Assembly (NCBI GenBank): GCA_016550405.1
Contig: JABXGX010000307.1
Location: forward strand, 1 to 18,013
DNA length: 18,013 bases
Source: an archaeon
GTDB taxonomy: Archaea; Asgardarchaeota; Hermodarchaeia; Hermodarchaeales; Hermodarchaeaceae
Direction: 5' to 3'
In this document: positions 1 to 6,891 of the stretch, in pieces
Numbering within the stretch: the stretch's first letter is position 1
How the letters are laid out: each line of letters opens with the position of its first letter
Program-made: the position numbers and the translations under genes
The notes under the pieces: model-generated
What the model saw: the letters and a program-made list of their open reading frames with translations, nothing else
The model's database searches: none
Told to the model about the DNA's origin: nothing

Positions 1-81
1 GACATCCGTGAATGTCCCTCCGGTATCGATTCCTATTCGAATTGGCTCGGCATTTCCACGATGACTAGACATACTTTTCAT
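1..81 (-). CDS. Hydantoinase/oxoprolinase family protein, N-terminal fragment (cut by left edge)
   Basis: Only the first 27 codons are inside the window. They contain IRIGIDTGGTFTDV, the glycine-rich phosphate-loop signature that opens the hydantoinase A / 5-oxoprolinase N-terminal domain (HyuA-type, ASKHA-like fold). Members open cyclic amides such as 5-oxoproline or hydantoins, or carboxylate ketones, with ATP. The substrate cannot be told from this fragment. Two in-frame ATGs exist, at 81 and 72. A GAGG motif lies directly before the first and 9 nt before the second, so the ATG at 72 may be the true start. The frame is open to position 1. It is divergent from the small membrane gene at 203, with about 120 nt between them. 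Family recognition is secure; function and full length are unknown. Confidence 0.8.
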   Translation of the reverse strand, partial: MKSMSSHRGNAEPIRIGIDTGGTFTDV

Positions 82-202
82 CCTCAACCAAGGTAATGCA
101 TAGGATAAAGTCTTCCGACACTTCCACAATTAACCAATTCGGCTTCATCGGAGAACTTGTAATAATAGGAGCCTTTTTCTTTTCCAACTCCCTTGTTCAA
201 TT
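82..202. promoter_or_regulatory. Divergent intergenic region between HyuA-like gene and small membrane gene
   Basis: This 121-nt spacer must hold promoters for both flanking genes. On the minus strand a weak TATA-like CTTTATCC lies near 103-110, about 30 nt before the ATG at 72. On the plus strand TTGTAATAATAG (159-170 approx.) is a weak TATA candidate 35-45 nt upstream of 203. Neither is a strong match. No convincing inverted repeat was seen. Confidence 0.3.
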
Positions 203-499
203 ATGGCAATGCCCATGACTCAAAGACCTATTCCGCAAAAGGAACAGAGGAACCAATTCAATGGTTTAACCCCGGTGCGTAAGAGCCCCTCTCCTTTAAG
301 GCTAATTGATTATCGTGTCTTTCTAATTCCCATCATTATGATGGTAATTGGAGGGCTGATTTGGGGACTTACTGCGTTTTATCAACCCTGGAATTTACAA
401 ATCATACTTTTGGGTCAAATTATCTTCACGATCGGTATGTTTGTGGCAATTATTCTCGGACTCTGGGTCATGACGATCGTTCGGATGCCGGTTCGGTAA
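203..499 (+). CDS. Small two-helix membrane protein, function unknown
   Basis: A 98-residue protein. The first 35 or so residues are polar and rich in Pro, Gln and Arg. Two hydrophobic segments follow, at about residues 38-59 and 67-92, joined by a short loop (FYQPWN) and ending in Arg-rich VRMPVR. This predicts a helical hairpin with a cytoplasmic N-terminal tail. I recognise no family. No clear Shine-Dalgarno precedes the ATG; in-frame ATGs at codons 3 and 5 are alternatives, and short-leader translation is possible. The gene ends 4 nt before the stop of the converging gene at 504, a compact arrangement that argues both frames are real. Hydrophobic pattern and intact length support it as coding, but it could be a chance frame. 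Confidence 0.6.
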   Translation: MAMPMTQRPIPQKEQRNQFNGLTPVRKSPSPLRLIDYRVFLIPIIMMVIGGLIWGLTAFYQPWNLQIILLGQIIFTIGMFVAIILGLWVMTIVRMPVR

Positions 500-503
500 G
501 CTC

Positions 504-983
504 CTATTCAGCCTCTGAATCCGATGTAATTTCACCATTGATGCCAATGCGAAGTGTGTGTTTGGGCGTTCTTATATCCTCCCAGGCGGGACCAATCCAG
601 CGGCCTACAACCACGCCAAGCATAATGCCGACCAGTTGAAGCATGATTACTCGCACTATATGGAAGATGCCGAAAAGCACTAGTATCTCAAACAACTCCC
701 AGGTAGCGAAAATGAAAATTGGGAGAATGATTACCCCATAAAAGATGAGAAAAGCTACAAAGATACTTAATAATCCTGCAAGAATTGCGTAATGAATTTC
801 TTGGCTGAACATTCCGACAAGTATCCCAATAATCACCATCATGATTGTGAAAACTGCCCCATCTGTAAGTCCGACGAGAATAGTGAAGTTGGCAAAAGTA
901 ATCATAACGCCACCGCAGATAGCTGAGACAAAGAATCGGATAATGCTGTTAATACGCTCTTTCTGTTTTACTGAAATTCTCAT
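504..983 (-). CDS. Four-helix integral membrane protein, function unknown
   Basis: A 159-residue protein with a basic N-terminus (MRISVKQKER) and hydrophobic segments at about residues 13-35, 43-62, 66-92 and 97-128. A polar tail ends in acidic SDSEAE. The third and fourth segments are separated by the short TWELFE stretch. No catalytic or binding motif was seen and I do not recognise the family. The start is well supported: GAGGT lies about 10 nt before the ATG at 983 inside the last codons of the upstream gene, whose stop is only 2 nt away. The two genes are therefore almost certainly co-transcribed and translationally coupled, suggesting a shared membrane role. Confidence 0.75.
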   Translation of the reverse strand: MRISVKQKERINSIIRFFVSAICGGVMITFANFTILVGLTDGAVFTIMMVIIGILVGMFSQEIHYAILAGLLSIFVAFLIFYGVIILPIFIFATWELFEILVLFGIFHIVRVIMLQLVGIMLGVVVGRWIGPAWEDIRTPKHTLRIGINGEITSDSEAE

Positions 984-985
984 TT

Positions 986-1510
986 TTAGATAACCTCTGT
1001 AATCCCATTATAATGAGTGGAAAGATATGCCATGGCAATGTACAGCCAACCACCGATGTAGACACGCATTGGATAGCGGATGTACCAGTTCCATTGACCG
1101 CTTGACTCGGCGTCAATGATGGTGTTGACAAATAACCCAGTCACCAAAATCCGGACGACGATTGTGGTCTGTTGACCAGGTTGCAAGAAAATGTCTTGGA
1201 AGATATCAACTTGACTGACATATTCGCCATTCAACTCTAGGGACACCGTGTAGCCCCAAATATGCACCAGCCTAGTGCCATTGTTTTGCACCTGAATATC
1301 AACAATGATAAGCCGTTCATTAGCACTTGGTGTGGACTTTTCAACACTCGTAACTATTGGTCGAAATTGGTTAGCCGTGTCATAAACCGCAAAGTATTCC
1401 ATTGATAAAATGATGCTACCAATTCCGAGGGCAATTGTAGTTACAAAGAAAACCACTGTAACTAGGTTTCGATATGATGGCCTATAGAGTGTCTGTTTCA
1501 ATCGCATCAT
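986..1510 (-). CDS. Membrane-anchored protein with extracellular beta-rich domain
   Basis: A 174-residue protein from the ATG at 1510. Residues about 15-38 form one transmembrane segment after a basic N-terminus (RPSYR). Residues 50-140 look like an Ig/FxLYD-type beta-sandwich: alternating strands such as ERLIIVDIQVQNNGTRLVHI and a QPGQQTTIVVRI strand, with an N-G-T glycosylation sequon. A second weaker hydrophobic stretch (about 150-162) lies near the C-terminus. An in-frame GTG at 1534 would add 8 residues. I prefer the ATG because a TATA-like TTTAGAATAAAG (about 1544-1556, minus strand) would place transcription start near or after that GTG. It is the first gene of a pair with the four-helix protein at 504-983. 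Function unknown. Confidence 0.7.
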   Translation of the reverse strand: MMRLKQTLYRPSYRNLVTVVFFVTTIALGIGSIILSMEYFAVYDTANQFRPIVTSVEKSTPSANERLIIVDIQVQNNGTRLVHIWGYTVSLELNGEYVSQVDIFQDIFLQPGQQTTIVVRILVTGLFVNTIIDAESSGQWNWYIRYPMRVYIGGWLYIAMAYLSTHYNGITEVI

Positions 1511-1620
1511 AATGGGGCACCAGTTATTTGGCACAAAGGGACTTTATTCTAAAAGTTTTCCTCTCCCTGCAGTTTGAGAATGAATTCTCGCCTTTTAAGG
1601 AGAGATTACCTTGCACCATA

Positions 1621-1636
1621 AGCAAAGCTTATAAAA
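1621..1636 (+). promoter_or_regulatory. Archaeal promoter (BRE/TATA) of the peptide importer operon
   Basis: TTATAAAA at 1629-1636 is a near-consensus archaeal TATA box, preceded by purine-rich AGCAAAGC that fits a TFB recognition element. Transcription would start about 25-27 nt downstream of the box centre, near 1658-1660, giving a leader of about 28 nt that contains the GGAGG ribosome site. Assigned by position and sequence; no mapped start is available. Confidence 0.7.
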
Positions 1637-1674
1637 GTCCTTACAGCATTGGGCAACGAGCTTTAGAAAAAGCT

Positions 1675-1679
1675 GGAGG
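1675..1679 (+). promoter_or_regulatory. Shine-Dalgarno site deciding the GTG start of dppB
   Basis: GGAGG, 8 nt before the GTG at 1688. Ideal spacing selects this non-ATG start; the resulting N-terminus (a short basic stretch then a hydrophobic helix) matches the usual beginning of DppB/OppB-type permeases. Confidence 0.75.
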
Positions 1680-1687
1680 CAAAGCTT

Positions 1688-2668
1688 GTGGGCCTACGCG
1701 AGTTCGTCGTACGACGTATAATTAATAGTTTTATCCTCATCTTAGGGGCTATCACCTTCAACTTCTTCGTTTTTCGGCTTATGCCCGGTGATCCGGTCAG
1801 GATATTAATCAGTGGTAACTTACAAGCAAACCAGCAAGAGCTCGCTGCTGCTCTCCGTGCAATGTGGGGGCTAGATCAACCCCTTCCATTCCAATTCGTG
1901 ACTTATCTAGTGAATATGTTCACTTTTAACTTTGGGCATTCCTTCACGGAGGGCTATCGACCTGTGATTGAATCCATCGCTGCCCGGCTTCCAAATACTC
2001 TTCTCCTCATGGGTACTGCCGCAATAATCACGATTATTCTCGGCGTTATCACTGGCATCGCTGCTGCCTCAAGGCGAGGAGGATCCTTTGACATGGGCAT
2101 GGTCGTCACTGCTCTAACCTTTTACTCGATTCCGACGTTTTGGCTAGGGATGATGTTCATCCTCATGTTCGGCTTCTACCTCCCACTCTTCCCCTATGGT
2201 GGAACCGTCTCAGTGCCTGTTCCTGAAGATCCACTTGCCTACGCAATGGATGTCGCATGGCATCTTGTACTACCCTCATTAACCTTGGCCTTAGTCTCAT
2301 ACGGGGGGTACATGCTTGTCATGCGAAATACCCTCATCGATGTCTTGACGGAGGACTATATCGTTACGGCACGGGCAAAAGGTGTAGATGAACGCACAGT
2401 GTTGTATAAGCACGCTCTGCGAAACGCAATTCTACCCCTGGTTACAATGATCGCGTTGACTTTCGGTTTTCTCATAACTGGTGCAACGCTGACAGAAACG
2501 GTGTTTAACTGGTATGGCTTGGGTCGGTTGATATTCGACTCAGTGATGCAACAAAATTACCCAGTGCTTCAGGCAATCTTCTACATAATGGCTTTGACAG
2601 TAATCATAGCCAACTTCATTGCCGATATCCTCTATGGATTCCTCGATCCTCGGGTCAGATACGATTGA
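1688..2668 (+). CDS. dppB: Peptide/oligopeptide ABC transporter permease, DppB/OppB type
   Basis: A 326-residue inner permease subunit of a peptide/nickel-class (PepT family) ABC importer, working in the cytoplasmic membrane with the DppC-type partner encoded next. Residues 1-37 (first helix and FRLMPGDPVR) are the typical OppB N-terminal domain. Further helices lie at about 104-128, 138-168, 190-213, 248-270 and 295-317. The EAA coupling loop, which docks to the ATPases, is at about 222-250 (EDYIVTARAKGVDERTVLYK). The protein ends FLDPRVRYD, a standard ending. Length is normal for the family (about 310-340). First gene of a four-gene operon; the next start is 17 nt away. Substrate is likely peptides, but nickel, sugar oligomers and other solutes are known for this family in archaea. 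Confidence 0.93.
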   Translation: MGLREFVVRRIINSFILILGAITFNFFVFRLMPGDPVRILISGNLQANQQELAAALRAMWGLDQPLPFQFVTYLVNMFTFNFGHSFTEGYRPVIESIAARLPNTLLLMGTAAIITIILGVITGIAAASRRGGSFDMGMVVTALTFYSIPTFWLGMMFILMFGFYLPLFPYGGTVSVPVPEDPLAYAMDVAWHLVLPSLTLALVSYGGYMLVMRNTLIDVLTEDYIVTARAKGVDERTVLYKHALRNAILPLVTMIALTFGFLITGATLTETVFNWYGLGRLIFDSVMQQNYPVLQAIFYIMALTVIIANFIADILYGFLDPRVRYD

Positions 2669-2685
2669 AACTATGGTGATTGCAT

Positions 2686-4779
2686 ATGGTAAGATGGGAC
2701 GAATATTATCACCGCTTCATGGGATTTTGGAGACAATACCGAAGAAGCAAGATGGGAATCGCCGGATTAGCCATTATTCTCTTTTTTCTGGGAATGGCAC
2801 TCCTTGCCCCCGTGGTTCAACCATGGCCAGCACCGATTCTCGTTAACCAAGCACCGCGGTTATCTGCCCCAACTTGGTTATTACCTATTGACCCTTTCGG
2901 TTTTCAAGCCATCTATCCAATAAATAACACGGATTTTGATAATAACGCGGATGGCTGGATTTACGATGAACAACTCCGTGGAGAAGGTTTCATTACCGTA
3001 CAAAATTCTCGATTTGATACTGATGCAAATGGTTGGGTATTCGAACCGTTTGGACCCGGTCAGACTATCATTTCGAATTTTACTAATCTCAATGTTGGCT
3101 CTACCACTCCTGTGGGAAGTGGACCAGGTTGTTATGAAATTCAATATAACGATACTAGCGATTTAGCAGGGTATGGAATAACCGATGTCTTCCTCGAGTA
3201 TGATTTCCTGTTTAACGCCAGCCTATTTCCAGTCGGGTTTACTACCCAGTATCCCTCCCGAGTATCGGTCTCTTACAGCATTGAATTCATCATTGACAAC
3301 ACCCTAACCACGCTTGGAGACGCTGATGCCATTTTCCATGTCGAAATATCTAATTCCAGTGGAATAGCTATTGACATTTATAATCGTCGATACCGTAGTC
3401 CTGGAGGGCTTGGTTGGTCCTCTCGAGTTCGTGAAATGGACCAAGTAAACATTACAAAGACCTTTGCAACGACTGACATAATGACACTGGGCTTCCATAT
3501 CGAATTTCGAAATCCAATTGCCGCAGACACTCCGAAAATGGTGGTTCGCCTTGATGACCTTCAATGCCGCATCGAAGCCCTATACAGTGAAACAACAAAT
3601 AATCACTTAATGTCAGGCTCATGGGACGGAAGTATCGGAAGTAACGTTTCAGGGCCTGGTAGTTTTCTCTTCACTTACACTGATCCAGATCCTCTTGAGT
3701 ATTATCTTGGCTCAACAGCGTCAATTCAAACTGATTTTACTTGGGACTATTTTCGTCGACCAAAGGAAGCTTATATCCGCTACACTTACACAATTGAAAA
3801 CAACGATCCTGGTGGATGGGGCGATGCCTTTGTAAATATCATTCAGGAATGTTACGTTGAAGTCAACGATACTACCGAACTTATCTTTCGCGGAGATAAT
3901 ATCATTCAAGATATCCCTTGGACCTCCTCGCCCGAGAAGGTCTGGGACGCATTTATGATAACCAACACCTTCGAAAAACGAGGGAAGATGTGGATCATCA
4001 TTCGGGTGGAAATAACAGATCCGACTCCCGAAGATATGCCAGATATCCGCATCAACTTCGATGATTGTAACTTTGAGATTCTTGGGGGATATTATGGACA
4101 ACTCGGAGCTGGACAATATGGTGAAGACCTCTGGGCGCAACTCCTTTGGGGATCCCGTATCGCTCTTGTCGTTGGGCTCACGGCGGCATTCATCTCAACC
4201 TTCGTTGGTCTTATCGTTGGTCTGATTTCTGGCTACTTTGGTGGCTTAGTGGATGAAGTGTTGATGCGTGTCACTGACTTCTTCCTCATTATACCCGGAC
4301 TCCCCCTGATGATTGTATTAGCCGCAATCCTCTCCCCACATTGGTGGAACATAGTCCTGGTAATTGCACTGGTGGGGTGGACAGGAACCGCACGACTAGT
4401 AAGAGCGCAGGTCCTCGCTGAACGACAACGAGCCTACGTTGAAGCTGCTCGAGCTATTGGGGCAAGTGATCTCTATATCATATTCCGACATGTCCTACCA
4501 AACGTAACCCCGCTGCTCTTTGCCCAAATCACCCTAGGTGTGGCTGGTGCAATTCTTTCAGAAGCAGGTCTCAGTTTCTTGGGGCTAACACACCCCTACG
4601 ATGTAAGCTGGGGTCGAATGCTCTTCCAAGCTTCAGGGGCTGGCGCCTATTCTGAAGGAGCTTGGTGGTACGTCTTCTTCCCCGGATTATGCATTGTCTT
4701 GTTAGCCCTCTCATTCACTCTAGTTGGCTACGCGGTCGATGAAATTCTCAATCCACGACTCCGAATCCGGAGGGAGTAA
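2686..4779 (+). CDS. dppC: Peptide ABC transporter permease, DppC/OppC type, with large duplicated extracellular insert
   Basis: A 697-residue permease, against about 290-300 for usual DppC. Residues 1-71 are the normal N-terminus (cytoplasmic basic segment, helix at about 24-44, then PWPAP and a family-typical Asp-Pro). The conserved core resumes at about 476 (GQYGEDLWAQLLWGSRIALV, equivalent to the family's GTDxxGRDxxSRxxxGxR). The EAA loop is at about 579-608, ending in RHVLPN. The final motif LNPRLRI is standard. Residues about 72-475 are an insertion in the outside loop between helices 1 and 2: two related beta-rich units (about 109-298 and 310-466) with many Asn-Gly and N-x-S/T sites. 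A TTG at 2680 is possible, but GGTGA at 2675-2679 sits 6 nt before the ATG at 2686. Partner of the preceding DppB. The insert might bind or guide substrate. Confidence 0.9.
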   Translation: MVRWDEYYHRFMGFWRQYRRSKMGIAGLAIILFFLGMALLAPVVQPWPAPILVNQAPRLSAPTWLLPIDPFGFQAIYPINNTDFDNNADGWIYDEQLRGEGFITVQNSRFDTDANGWVFEPFGPGQTIISNFTNLNVGSTTPVGSGPGCYEIQYNDTSDLAGYGITDVFLEYDFLFNASLFPVGFTTQYPSRVSVSYSIEFIIDNTLTTLGDADAIFHVEISNSSGIAIDIYNRRYRSPGGLGWSSRVREMDQVNITKTFATTDIMTLGFHIEFRNPIAADTPKMVVRLDDLQCRIEALYSETTNNHLMSGSWDGSIGSNVSGPGSFLFTYTDPDPLEYYLGSTASIQTDFTWDYFRRPKEAYIRYTYTIENNDPGGWGDAFVNIIQECYVEVNDTTELIFRGDNIIQDIPWTSSPEKVWDAFMITNTFEKRGKMWIIIRVEITDPTPEDMPDIRINFDDCNFEILGGYYGQLGAGQYGEDLWAQLLWGSRIALVVGLTAAFISTFVGLIVGLISGYFGGLVDEVLMRVTDFFLIIPGLPLMIVLAAILSPHWWNIVLVIALVGWTGTARLVRAQVLAERQRAYVEAARAIGASDLYIIFRHVLPNVTPLLFAQITLGVAGAILSEAGLSFLGLTHPYDVSWGRMLFQASGAGAYSEGAWWYVFFPGLCIVLLALSFTLVGYAVDEILNPRLRIRRE
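2899..4110 (+). other. Extracellular insertion domain pair within dppC
   Basis: Segment encoding about residues 72-475 of the DppC-type permease. It has no counterpart in ordinary family members. Copy 1 (about 3010-3579) and copy 2 (about 3613-4083) share landmarks in the same order: GPGCYEIQYNDTSD versus GPGSFLFTYTDPDP near the start, and EFRNPIAADTP..VRLDDLQCRIE versus EITDPTPEDMP..INFDDCNFEIL at the end. A short FDNNADGW/FDTDANGW pair lies at the beginning. Alternating hydrophobic strands and aromatic residues suggest a jelly-roll, carbohydrate-binding-module-like fold. This is inference; no named family was recognised. Confidence 0.65.
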
Positions 4780-4783
4780 TCAT

Positions 4784-4791
4784 AAAGGAGG
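4784..4791 (+). promoter_or_regulatory. Strong Shine-Dalgarno site of dppD
   Basis: AAAGGAGG, 8 nt before the ATG at 4800, in the 20-nt gap after dppC. It is the best ribosome site in the operon, and may raise ATPase synthesis relative to the permeases. Confidence 0.75.
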
Positions 4792-4799
4792 AAACCTAA

Positions 4800-5777
4800 A
4801 TGGCTGTATTAGATGTTAGAAATCTGAAAGCCTACTTCTTTGTAGAAAGAGGTGCAGTCCGCGCTGTCGATAACATAACCTTCGCCTTAGAACGTGGCGA
4901 GACCTTAGGTCTCGCCGGCGAATCTGGGTGTGGAAAATCGACCACTGCCTACGCTCTTCTCAACCTGCTCCCATATCCTGGAAGGATTGTGGACGGAGAA
5001 ATCATCCTTGATGGGGAAAACCTCGTCCAAAAATCCAAGGCTGAAATGCAGGAAATCCGATGGAAAGAAATTTCCATGGTTTTCCAAGGCGCAATGAATG
5101 CTCTGAATCCGGTCCTTCGGATAAGTGACCAAATTGTCGAAGCAATCATGCTCCACGAAGATATCTCCACCGATGATGCCTTTAAGAAAATGGAAGACAT
5201 CCTCGAAGTGGTTGGCGTTGATCCCACCCGAGCTACGAACTACCCCCACGAATTCAGTGGAGGAATGAAGCAGCGCGTAATGATCGCAATGGCTTTGGTA
5301 ACAGAACCCAAAGTCCTCATTGCTGACGAACCAACCACTGCCCTTGATGTAACCGTTGAAGCACAAGTTTTGAAACTCCTGAAAAGCCTTCAACAGAAAT
5401 TCCATCTCTCAGTGATTCTCATTACACACGACCTTGCTACCATTGCGGAAGCCTGTGATCGAGTCGCTATCATGTACGCGGGGCAAATCATCGAATTCGC
5501 TGATGTTGTCACCATTTTCAAGGAACGACTCCACCCCTATACGGAAGGACTTATTCGGTCTGTTCCCAGTCTCTTAGGTTCAAAATATCTCGTCCACATT
5601 CCGGGAGCGCCGCCTGGGCTTATTAATCCCCCATCTGGATGCCGGTTCCACCCTCGGTGTCCTATCGCCACAGAAATTTGTGTTCAACAGGAACCAGTGT
5701 TTCGCGAAATCCGAGAGAAGCATTTTGTTGCATGTCACCATGCTGATCAACTCTGGGGGAAGAACGTCTGGAAGTGA
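4800..5777 (+). CDS. dppD: Peptide ABC transporter ATP-binding protein, DppD/OppD type
   Basis: A 325-residue ATPase that powers the importer from the cytoplasmic face. Walker A GESGCGKST at residues 40-48, Q-loop Gln96, signature FSGGMKQR at 152-159, Walker B VLIADEP at 172-178 and switch His210 are all intact. The C-terminal oligopeptide-transporter extension (about 235-325) holds GAPPGLINPPSGCRFHPRC and four cysteines (281, 287, 294, 312). This Cys pattern is typical of DppD/OppD proteins and has been linked to an iron-sulfur cluster in a homologue; whether one binds here is inference. Length is normal. It lies 20 nt after dppC, with the next gene starting 4 nt after its stop, so all four genes are one operon. 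It should form a heterodimer with the DppF-type subunit. Confidence 0.94.
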   Translation: MAVLDVRNLKAYFFVERGAVRAVDNITFALERGETLGLAGESGCGKSTTAYALLNLLPYPGRIVDGEIILDGENLVQKSKAEMQEIRWKEISMVFQGAMNALNPVLRISDQIVEAIMLHEDISTDDAFKKMEDILEVVGVDPTRATNYPHEFSGGMKQRVMIAMALVTEPKVLIADEPTTALDVTVEAQVLKLLKSLQQKFHLSVILITHDLATIAEACDRVAIMYAGQIIEFADVVTIFKERLHPYTEGLIRSVPSLLGSKYLVHIPGAPPGLINPPSGCRFHPRCPIATEICVQQEPVFREIREKHFVACHHADQLWGKNVWK

Positions 5778-5781
5778 TCCA

Positions 5782-6804
5782 ATGACCACAGAAGAACCCT
5801 TATTCGTAGTAAGAAACCTCAAGAAGTACTTTCCAGTCCGACGAGGTCTGATTGCCCAACTCTTCAGCCGCGAAAAAATCTGGGTCAAAGCCGTCGATGA
5901 CGTCAGCTTCGACATTTATAAAAACGAAGTCTTTGTCCTCGCTGGTGAATCCGGATGTGGCAAGACCACCACCGGACGCACTCTACTCAACCTCACGGAA
6001 CCAACTGAAGGTACCATAACTTATGGAGGCATAGACCTCACCCAAATCAGCAAACAGGAAATGAAAGCCCTTCGACCAAAACTGCAGATCATTTTCCAAG
6101 ATCCATATGAATCCCTCAATCCACGACTCAGTATCCACGACAGTATCGCTGAAGGACTTCAAGTTAACCGCTTAGCAGGAAGCCGTGAAGAACTCCTCGA
6201 ACGAGTTAAAATGGCAATGGAAGATGTTCGGCTCATTCCTCCCGAAGACTTTCTTTACCGTTACCCCCACATGCTAAGTGGTGGCCAACGCCAACGTGTC
6301 GTCATCAGCCGGGCCATTGTAACACAACCCGAATTCATTGTCGCTGATGAGCCCGTTTCGATGCTCGATGCTTCGATTCGTGCTGAAATACTTAGCCTCC
6401 TCAAAGAGCTTATCAAAAAATACGATTTGACCTATTGTTATATCACTCACGATTTAGCTTCAGCACGGTATATTGGTGACCGAATTGGCATCATGTACCT
6501 TGGCAAAATCGTCGAGTATGGACCAGTTGGTCAAGTAATTGACAATCCAAAGCACCAATATACTGCAATTCTGGTCTCGGCGGTGCCGATTCCTGATCCA
6601 ACCTTGACACATACAAGGCGTGCCCCGATTGGGGAAGTTCCTTCACCGATCAATCCCCCTTCCGGATGTCGGTTCCACACTCGGTGTCCAATGGCAGATG
6701 AGAAATGTCGGCTCGAAGAACCACCATTTAAGGAAGTAGAAAAAGACCATTATGCCGCTTGCTGGCACTGGTTTGATCCTGCCCAATGGGATAACGAAAA
6801 ATAG
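5782..6804 (+). CDS. dppF: Peptide ABC transporter ATP-binding protein, DppF/OppF type
   Basis: A 340-residue second ATPase of the importer. Walker A GESGCGKT at residues 55-62, Q-loop Gln106, signature LSGGQRQR at 165-172, Walker B FIVADEP at 185-191 and His223 are intact, so both nucleotide sites should hydrolyse ATP. The C-terminal extension has the same four-Cys arrangement as its partner (296, 302, 309, 327). The frame opens about 100 nt earlier, inside dppD, but I start at the ATG at 5782: it begins at the usual family N-terminus, and AGTGATCC, overlapping the dppD stop, provides a ribosome site about 5 nt upstream. The 4-nt gap implies translational coupling. Last gene of the operon, followed by a hairpin terminator. 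Confidence 0.94.
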   Translation: MTTEEPLFVVRNLKKYFPVRRGLIAQLFSREKIWVKAVDDVSFDIYKNEVFVLAGESGCGKTTTGRTLLNLTEPTEGTITYGGIDLTQISKQEMKALRPKLQIIFQDPYESLNPRLSIHDSIAEGLQVNRLAGSREELLERVKMAMEDVRLIPPEDFLYRYPHMLSGGQRQRVVISRAIVTQPEFIVADEPVSMLDASIRAEILSLLKELIKKYDLTYCYITHDLASARYIGDRIGIMYLGKIVEYGPVGQVIDNPKHQYTAILVSAVPIPDPTLTHTRRAPIGEVPSPINPPSGCRFHTRCPMADEKCRLEEPPFKEVEKDHYAACWHWFDPAQWDNEK

Positions 6805-6846
6805 GATTTCACCATTTGGTGGAACTCCTATTTCCCCTTTCTTTTT
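6803..6846 (+). terminator. Hairpin plus pyrimidine-rich terminator after the importer operon
   Basis: AGGA-TTTCACC, loop ATTT, GGTGGAA-C-TCCT (6803-6829) folds into an 11-bp stem with one G-T pair and one bulged C. It overlaps the dppF stop codon. It is followed by ATTTCCCCTTTCTTTTTC. Archaeal termination mainly needs the T-rich run; the stem may also protect the 3' end. It insulates the operon from the converging gene at 6892. Confidence 0.6.
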
Positions 6847-6891
6847 CATAACTACATTTTCTAGATTAAATACAAACTACAAGTCCGACAA

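Larger units (their letters stand above)
1511..1687. promoter_or_regulatory. Divergent promoter region, membrane pair / peptide importer operon
   Basis: This 177-nt region separates divergent transcription units. It contains the strong importer promoter (1629-1636) and ribosome site (1675-1679), listed separately, and a weaker minus-strand TATA-like element near 1544-1556. A short open frame crosses it on the plus strand but ends inside dppB and shows no protein-like composition, so I treat the region as non-coding. Confidence 0.5.

Noticed and set aside
1528..1725. Short plus-strand frame across the importer promoter
   Set aside because: Overlaps the TATA box, the ribosome site and the start of dppB; no hydrophobic or motif pattern.
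3721..4140. Minus-strand open frame opposite the DppC insert
   Set aside because: Considered because the insert is unusual, but the plus-strand frame is continuous with conserved permease on both sides and the antisense product has no protein-like features.
2686..4779. Fusion of a binding-protein gene into dppC, or a frameshift/assembly join
   Set aside because: The insert has no SBP_bac_5-like length or motifs (about 400 versus 500 or more residues), and the frame runs uninterrupted with similar codon use into both permease parts, so a genuine insertion is simpler.
4905..5405. Long minus-strand open frame inside dppD
   Set aside because: Lies wholly inside a gene with intact ATPase motifs; the translated product is low-complexity-like and resembles no protein, as expected for an antisense frame.
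5680..5781. Extended N-terminus for dppF starting inside dppD
   Set aside because: The extra 34 residues overlap dppD, do not resemble the family's N-terminus, and a better placed ATG with ribosome site exists at 5782.
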